From: Streptomyces marincola
GTDB lineage: Bacteria; Actinomycetota; Actinomycetes; Streptomycetales; Streptomycetaceae
Assembly (NCBI RefSeq): GCF_020410765.1
Contig: NZ_CP084541.1
Location: 1,111,001-1,175,000 of the forward strand
DNA length: 64,000 nucleotides
Direction: 5' to 3'
In this document: positions 59,759-64,000 of the stretch, piece by piece
Numbering within the stretch: position 1 is the first letter of the stretch
How the letters are laid out: every line of letters begins with the position of its first letter
Notes under the pieces: model-generated
Seen by the model: the letters and a program-made list of their open reading frames with translations, nothing else
Database searches by the model: none
What the model was told of the DNA's origin: nothing
Translations under genes and position numbers: made by a program

Positions 59759-60396
59759 CAAAGGGTCCCGATCCAGTTGGTGATGAGGCGGGCGCCGGCG
59801 TCGCCCGATTTCTCCGGGTGGAACTGGGTGGCCCACAGCGGGCCGTTCTCCACGGCGGCGACGAACGGCTCGCCGTGGGTCGCCCAGGCGACCTTCGGCG
59901 CCGCGACGGCCGCGGTGCCGCTGTCGGGCGGCAGCTCCCACGCGTGGACGGCGTAGGAGTGCACGAAGTAGAAGCGCTCCTCGGCTGACAGGCCGGCGAA
60001 CAGCGCCGAGTCGGCCGGCGCGCGGACGGTGTTCCAGCCCATGTGCGGCACGACGGGCGCGTGCAGCGGCCCGACCGTTCCCGGCCACTCGTCCAGGCCC
60101 TCGCTCTCCACGCCGTGCTCGATGCCGCGGGCGAAGAGGATCTGCATGCCCACGCAGATCCCGAGCACCGGGCGCCCGCCCGCGAGGCGCCGCTGCACGG
60201 CCCAGTCGCCGCGCGCCGCGCGGATGCCCTTCATGCAGGCGGCGAACGCGCCGACCCCGGGCACGAGCAGGCCGTCGGCGTTCAGCGCGGCGTCGAGGTC
60301 CCGGGTGATCTCCACCCGCGCCCCGGCCCTGGCCACGGCCCGTTCGGCGGAGCGGACGTTGCCGAACCCGTAGTCGAAGACGACGACATTCTTCAT
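59758..60396 (-). CDS. hisH: Imidazole glycerol phosphate synthase subunit HisH
   Basis: 212 residues. Class I glutaminase giving ammonia to HisF. Nucleophile Cys in 'RPVLGICVGMQILFARGIEHG'; His/Glu of the triad in 'WATQFHPEKSGDAG'. N-terminal 'VVFDYGFGNVRSAERAVARAGA' is typical. Confidence 0.97.
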   Translation of the reverse strand: MKNVVVFDYGFGNVRSAERAVARAGARVEITRDLDAALNADGLLVPGVGAFAACMKGIRAARGDWAVQRRLAGGRPVLGICVGMQILFARGIEHGVESEGLDEWPGTVGPLHAPVVPHMGWNTVRAPADSALFAGLSAEERFYFVHSYAVHAWELPPDSGTAAVAAPKVAWATHGEPFVAAVENGPLWATQFHPEKSGDAGARLITNWIGTL

Positions 60397-60400
60397 GCGG

Positions 60401-60556
60401 TCACTCCAGTCTCAGCACGCCCGCGAGCAGGCACAGCCCGCTGGCGACGCCGAGCAGGACCACGACGCCGCGCGGCAGGCCCTGCTTGGCGAACGAGTAC
60501 ACCCCGCCGGCCAGGAACAGGCCGACGACGATGAGCAGCGTGGAGACGCCGTTCAC
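60401..60556 (-). CDS. 51-residue membrane protein of the his operon
   Basis: GTG at 60556 overlaps the hisB stop (GTGA), and the stop lies 4 bases before the hisH start region. Two hydrophobic helices: 'TLLIVVGLFLAGGVYSFAKQ' and 'VVVLLGVASGLCLLAGVLRL', joined by a short basic loop. Translationally coupled on one side and tightly packed on the other, so it is very likely a real gene although short. Function unknown; a similar small gene is common at this place in Streptomyces. Confidence 0.78.
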   Translation of the reverse strand: MNGVSTLLIVVGLFLAGGVYSFAKQGLPRGVVVLLGVASGLCLLAGVLRLE

Positions 60557-61143
60557 AGGGCGCCCTTGGTCGAGGGGATGCCGGTCTGCCGCGGGTCGAT
60601 CTCGCTGGCCCGGCGCAGGGCCCTGGCCAGGGCCTTGAACTGGCACTCGACGATGTGGTGCGCGTTGCGCCCGTAGGGCACGTGGACGTGCAGCGCGATC
60701 TGGGCCTGGGCCACGAAGGACTCCAGGATGTGCCGCGTCATCGTGGTGTCGTAGGAGCCGATCATGGGCGCCATCCGCTCCGGCTCGCGGTGCACCAGGT
60801 AGGGCCGGCCCGACAGGTCGACCGTCACCTGGGCCAGCGCTTCGTCCAGCGGTACCGAGGCGTCGGCGAAGCGCACGATGCCGCGCTTGTCGCCCAGGGC
60901 CTGCCGGAACGCCGCGCCCAGCGCGAGCGCGGTGTCCTCGATGGTGTGGTGGCTGTCGATGTGCAGGTCGCCCTCGGTCTTGACGCTGAGGTCGAACAGG
61001 CCGTGCCGGCCGAGCTGGTCGAGCATGTGGTCGAAGAAGCCGACGCCCGTCGACACGTCGACCTGCCCGGTGCCGTCCAGGCCGATCTCGACGGCGACCG
61101 AGGTCTCCTTGGTGGTGCGCGAAACGCGGCCCACGCGGGTCAT
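60553..61143 (-). CDS. hisB: Imidazoleglycerol-phosphate dehydratase
   Basis: 196 residues. Mn-dependent dehydratase. Metal-binding motifs 'HIDSHHTIEDTALALG' and 'GRNAHHIVECQFKALARAL', plus 'STGVGFFDHMLDQLGRHG' at the N-terminal repeat. No phosphatase domain (monofunctional). Start overlaps hisC by 4 bases. Confidence 0.97.
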   Translation of the reverse strand: MTRVGRVSRTTKETSVAVEIGLDGTGQVDVSTGVGFFDHMLDQLGRHGLFDLSVKTEGDLHIDSHHTIEDTALALGAAFRQALGDKRGIVRFADASVPLDEALAQVTVDLSGRPYLVHREPERMAPMIGSYDTTMTRHILESFVAQAQIALHVHVPYGRNAHHIVECQFKALARALRRASEIDPRQTGIPSTKGAL

Positions 61144-62258
61144 TCGCTGATCTCCTTCATCACTGCGCGTACCGCGTCGAGGAACGCGTCGTTCTCCTGC
61201 CGGGTCCCGGTGGAGACCCGGAGCCGCCCCGGCACCCCGTTGTCCCGGACGAGGACGCCCCGGTCGAGCAGGCGCCGCCAGACGGCGGGCACGTCGGCGA
61301 ACCGGCCGAACTGCACGAAGTTCGCGTCGGACTCGGTCACCTCGCACCCCAGGGCGCGCAGCTCGGCGACGATCCGGTCCCGCTCGGCCTTCAGCTCTTC
61401 GACGTACCCGAGCAGCGTATCCGCGTGCTCAAGGGCGGCGAGCGCGGTGGCCTGGGTGACCGTCGACAGGTGGTAGGGCAGGCGCACCAGCTGCACCGCG
61501 TCCACGACCGCGCGGTCGGCCGCGAGGTAGCCCAGGCGGAGCCCGGCCGCGCCGAACGCCTTCGACATGGTGCGGCTGATCACCAGCAGCGGGCGGCCCT
61601 CGGTGAGGGGCAGCAGCGAGGGCCGGTGGCTGAACTCGGCGTACGCCTCGTCCACGATGACGAGCGCGCCGCGCGGCCCGGGCGCCGCCCGCTGCGCCGC
61701 GTCGTGGAGCGCGAGCACGGTGCCGGGGTCGACGGCGGTGCCGGTCGGGTTGTTGGGCGAGCAGACGAAGACGATGTCGGGCCTGTGCTCGTGCACGGCG
61801 GCGACGGCCGCCTCCGGGTCGATGCCGAACTCCTCGGTGCGCGGCCCCGGCACCCAGCCGGTGCCGGTGCCGCGGGCGATGAGGGAGTGCATCGAGTAGG
61901 TGGGGTCGAAGCCCAGCGCGCGGCGGCCGGGGCCGCCGAACGCCTGGAGGAGCTGCTGGAGCACCTCGTTGGAGCCGTTGGCGGCCCAGACCTCCTCGGG
62001 CGCCACGGGGTGGCCCGTGGTCCTGGAGAGGTAGCCGGCCAGCTCGGCGCGCAGGCGCACCGCGTCCCGGTCCGGGTAGCGGTTGAGGTCGCGGGCGGCC
62101 TCGGCGACGCGTTCCGCGATGCGGCGCACCAGGGCGTCCGGCGCCGGGTACGGGTTCTCGTTGGTGTTCAGCCGCACCGGGACGTCCAACTGCGGCGCGC
62201 CGTAGGGCGTCTTGCCGCGCAGCTCGTCCCTGATGGGCAGGTCGTCGATGCGTGTCAC
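61140..62258 (-). CDS. hisC: Histidinol-phosphate aminotransferase
   Basis: 372 residues from a GTG at 62258 overlapping hisD. Class II PLP aminotransferase fold: 'RLNTNENPYPAPDALV', 'WAANGSNEVLQQLLQAFGGPGR', 'FVCSPNNPTGTAVD', 'VIVDEAYAEFS' and PLP-lysine block 'LLVISRTMSKAFGAAGLRLGYLAAD'. C-terminal Arg for phosphate binding in 'GRLRVSTGTRQENDAFL'. Confidence 0.97.
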   Translation of the reverse strand: MTRIDDLPIRDELRGKTPYGAPQLDVPVRLNTNENPYPAPDALVRRIAERVAEAARDLNRYPDRDAVRLRAELAGYLSRTTGHPVAPEEVWAANGSNEVLQQLLQAFGGPGRRALGFDPTYSMHSLIARGTGTGWVPGPRTEEFGIDPEAAVAAVHEHRPDIVFVCSPNNPTGTAVDPGTVLALHDAAQRAAPGPRGALVIVDEAYAEFSHRPSLLPLTEGRPLLVISRTMSKAFGAAGLRLGYLAADRAVVDAVQLVRLPYHLSTVTQATALAALEHADTLLGYVEELKAERDRIVAELRALGCEVTESDANFVQFGRFADVPAVWRRLLDRGVLVRDNGVPGRLRVSTGTRQENDAFLDAVRAVMKEISE

Positions 62259-63592
62259 GTGCTCTGGGGGGCCTTCCCGTTCTCGAACCGGACCTTGACC
62301 GCGGTGCCGTGTGCGGGCAGGTCCTCGGCGTCGGCGAGGGTCACGACGTGGTGGGCCACGTCGGCGAGCGCCTGCCGGTCGTAGTCGACGACGTGGATGC
62401 CGCGCAGGAAGGACTGCACGGAGAGGCCGGAGGAGTGGCAGGCGCAACCGCCGGTGGGCAGCACGTGGTTGGACCCGGCGCAGTAGTCGCCGAGCGAGAC
62501 CGGCGCGTGCGGGCCGACGAAGACCGCGCCCGCGTTGCGGACCCGGGCGGCCAGCGCGGCGGCGTCGCGGGTGTGGATCTCCAGGTGCTCGGCGGCGTAG
62601 GCGTCGCTGACGGCCAGCGCGTGGTCGAGGTCGCGGACCAGGACGGTGCCCGACTGCCGGCCGGTGAGCGCGGTGGCGATGCGCTCGTGGTGCTTCGCGG
62701 CGGCGACCTGCGGGGCGAGTTCCGCGTCGACGGCGTCGGCGAGCGCCTCGGACGGCGTGATCAGGACGGCGGCGGCCAGCACGTCGTGCTCGGCCTGGCT
62801 GATGAGGTCGGCGGCGACGAGCCGGGGGTCGGCGGAGTCGTCGGCGATGACGGCGACCTCGGTGGGCCCGGCCTCGGCGTCGATGCCGACGATGCCCTTC
62901 AGCAGCCGCTTGGCGGCGGCCACGTACACGTTCCCCGGGCCCGTCACCATCCGGACCGGCGCGCACTCGGCGGTGCCGTGCGCGAACATCGCCACCGCCT
63001 GGGCGCCGCCCGCCGCGTGCACCTCGGTGACGCCGAGCAGCGCGCAGGCCGCCAGAATCGTGGGGTGCGGCAGGCCGGCGCTCCAGTCGTCGCCCGGGGC
63101 GCGCTGCGGGGGCGAGGCCAGCGCGATGGAGCCGACCCTCGCCTCCTGCGCGGGCACCACGTTCATCACGACGGACGAACCGTAGACGGCCTGGCCGCCC
63201 GGCACGTACAGGCCGACGCGCTCCACCGGCACCCAGCGCTCGGTGACGGTGCCGCCGGGCACGACGCGCACGGTGGTGTCGGTGCGCCGCTGCTCGCGGT
63301 GCACGAGCCGGGCGCGTCTGATGGACTCCTCAAGCGCGGCGCGCACGGCCGGGTCGAGCTCGTCGAGCGCGCGCCGCAGCGCCTCCTCGGGAACGCGGGT
63401 GCGCTCGATGGTGACCCCGTCGAACCGCCGCGCCAGGTCGATCAGCGCCGCGGTGCCCCGATGGCGCACGTCCTCGCAGATGGGCCGCACCTTTTCCAGG
63501 GCGGCCTCGACGTCGAGTTCGGCGCGGGGCAGCAGGTCGCGGTCGACGACACCCCCGACGGGTGAAGTCCGCAGGTCGATTCGGGTCAGCAC
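62255..63592 (-). CDS. hisD: Histidinol dehydrogenase
   Basis: 445 residues from a GTG at 63592. Zn enzyme oxidising histidinol to histidine in two NAD steps. 'VERVGLYVPGGQAVYGSSVVMNVVPAQEA', 'AVAMFAHGTAECAPVRMVTGPGNVYVAAAKRLL', 'EAGPTEVAVIADDSADPRLVAADLISQAEHD' and catalytic 'YAAEHLEIHTRDAAALAARVRNAGAVFVGPHAPVSLGDYCAGSNHVLPTGG' are intact. First gene of the operon; divergent from the Lon-domain gene. Confidence 0.97.
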   Translation of the reverse strand: MLTRIDLRTSPVGGVVDRDLLPRAELDVEAALEKVRPICEDVRHRGTAALIDLARRFDGVTIERTRVPEEALRRALDELDPAVRAALEESIRRARLVHREQRRTDTTVRVVPGGTVTERWVPVERVGLYVPGGQAVYGSSVVMNVVPAQEARVGSIALASPPQRAPGDDWSAGLPHPTILAACALLGVTEVHAAGGAQAVAMFAHGTAECAPVRMVTGPGNVYVAAAKRLLKGIVGIDAEAGPTEVAVIADDSADPRLVAADLISQAEHDVLAAAVLITPSEALADAVDAELAPQVAAAKHHERIATALTGRQSGTVLVRDLDHALAVSDAYAAEHLEIHTRDAAALAARVRNAGAVFVGPHAPVSLGDYCAGSNHVLPTGGCACHSSGLSVQSFLRGIHVVDYDRQALADVAHHVVTLADAEDLPAHGTAVKVRFENGKAPQST

Positions 63593-63669
63593 CCGTCCAG
63601 TCTCGCAGACGGCGCGGGGGCCCCGCCGACGCGTTTCACCATGCGGGCCACGCCCGTGGACCCAGCCGA

Positions 63670-63675
63670 TAGGCT
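63670..63675 (+). promoter_or_regulatory. Leaderless-type -10 element
   Basis: TAGGCT, 8 bases before the GTG at 63684. Confidence 0.45.
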
Positions 63676-63683
63676 GGCCGGTC

Positions 63684-64000
63684 GTGACGACCACGCGCCT
63701 GCCGCTCTTCCCGCTGAACACCGTGCTGTTTCCCGGGCTGGTGCTGCCGTTGAACGTGTTCGAGGCGAGATACCGGGCCCTGATGCGCGACCTGCTCGAC
63801 CTGCCGGAGGACGGCCCGCGGCCGTTCGGAGTGGTCGCCATCAGGGACGGGCACGAGCGGGTGCCGAGCGCGCTCGGGCTGCCGGACGGCGACGAGCCGC
63901 CCGAGGAGGGCGCGGGCGCGCGGTTCGCGGCCGACCCGATGCGGTCGTTCCACGGCGTGGGCTGCGTCGCCGACGCCTCCACGATCAGGCCGCGCGCCGC
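63684..64000 (+). CDS. Lon-substrate-binding-domain (LON N-terminal) protein, 5' part
   Basis: About 105 residues before the window ends, no stop reached. Begins 'MTTTRLPLFPLNTVLFPGLVLPLNVFEARYRALMRDLLDLPEDGPRPFGVVAIRDGHE', the LON N-terminal (PUA-like) domain start. Stand-alone versions of about 250 residues without ATPase or protease are typical beside hisD in Streptomyces. Role unknown, perhaps substrate recognition for proteolysis. Confidence 0.85.
   Translation, partial: MTTTRLPLFPLNTVLFPGLVLPLNVFEARYRALMRDLLDLPEDGPRPFGVVAIRDGHERVPSALGLPDGDEPPEEGAGARFAADPMRSFHGVGCVADASTIRPRA

Overview
This window looks like chromosomal core DNA of a Streptomyces-type actinomycete, carrying some accessory blocks. 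The evidence is very high GC with strong third-position GC bias, frequent GTG starts, ATGA/GTGA overlaps between operon genes, rare TTA codons, an actinobacterial-type chorismate mutase, bifunctional PriA in the his operon with no trpF, the small trpM gene between trpC and trpB, and sugar ABC operons that lack their own ATPase. The species cannot be named from sequence alone.

Layout. 1-6 kb: the end of a PaaI-like thioesterase gene, then a livJHMGF branched-chain amino acid uptake operon on the minus strand. 6-8 kb: an ANTAR response regulator, a structurally odd tRNA (anticodon CAA, short variable loop) and an HTH-LAGLIDADG protein. 8-18 kb: a Gfo/Idh oxidoreductase with a PmoA-like partner, pyruvate kinase, an orphan amine N-hydroxylase/decarboxylase pair resembling the first two steps of desferrioxamine synthesis, aminopeptidase N, chorismate mutase and a decayed protein-kinase remnant. 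18-29 kb: a sugar ABC operon, glutamate synthase (gltBD) and lgt. 29-36 kb: a membrane-anchored DsbA-like protein, a multi-pass membrane protein, a three-gene cassette (GT2, TIGR04282 transferase, methyltransferase), an epimerase with a cysteine-bearing insertion, and a DUF1266 protein. 35.7-42.5 kb: the trp region (trpA, B, M, C, three small conserved proteins, trpE) and hisI. 42.6-45.4 kb: small conserved proteins (TIGR03085, hemerythrin, DUF4142, unknown). 45.4-57.8 kb: a probable pectin-use island made of a YesOPQ-like sugar transporter, a YesL-like membrane protein and three tandem family-1 pectate lyases, with a LysR-sdhCAB respiratory block in the middle. 57.9-63.6 kb: hisD-C-B-(small membrane protein)-H-priA-ridA-hisF. 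The last 300 bases begin a Lon-substrate-binding-domain protein.

How the genes work together. PriA serves both histidine and tryptophan synthesis. Chorismate mutase and TrpE compete for chorismate. GltBD supplies glutamate and glutamine-derived nitrogen. In the pectin island, secreted lyases would cut pectate outside the cell and the 46-50 kb transporter could import the oligomers. Perfect AAGCGCTT-centred, LacI-type palindromes lie before the transporter, before the lyase operon and before the distant Gfo/Idh-PmoA pair, suggesting a shared sugar-responsive regulator that is not in this window. Ten genes have a -10-like hexamer placed exactly 7 or 8 bases before the start codon, which indicates leaderless transcription. 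Two sugar-related genes carry a TTA codon and may depend on bldA.

The most unusual items are the class-I tRNA with a leucine anticodon next to a homing-endonuclease-like gene, the orphan DesA/DesB-like pair, and the glycosylation-type cassette at 29.9-34.3 kb. All calls come from reading the sequence; no database search was run.
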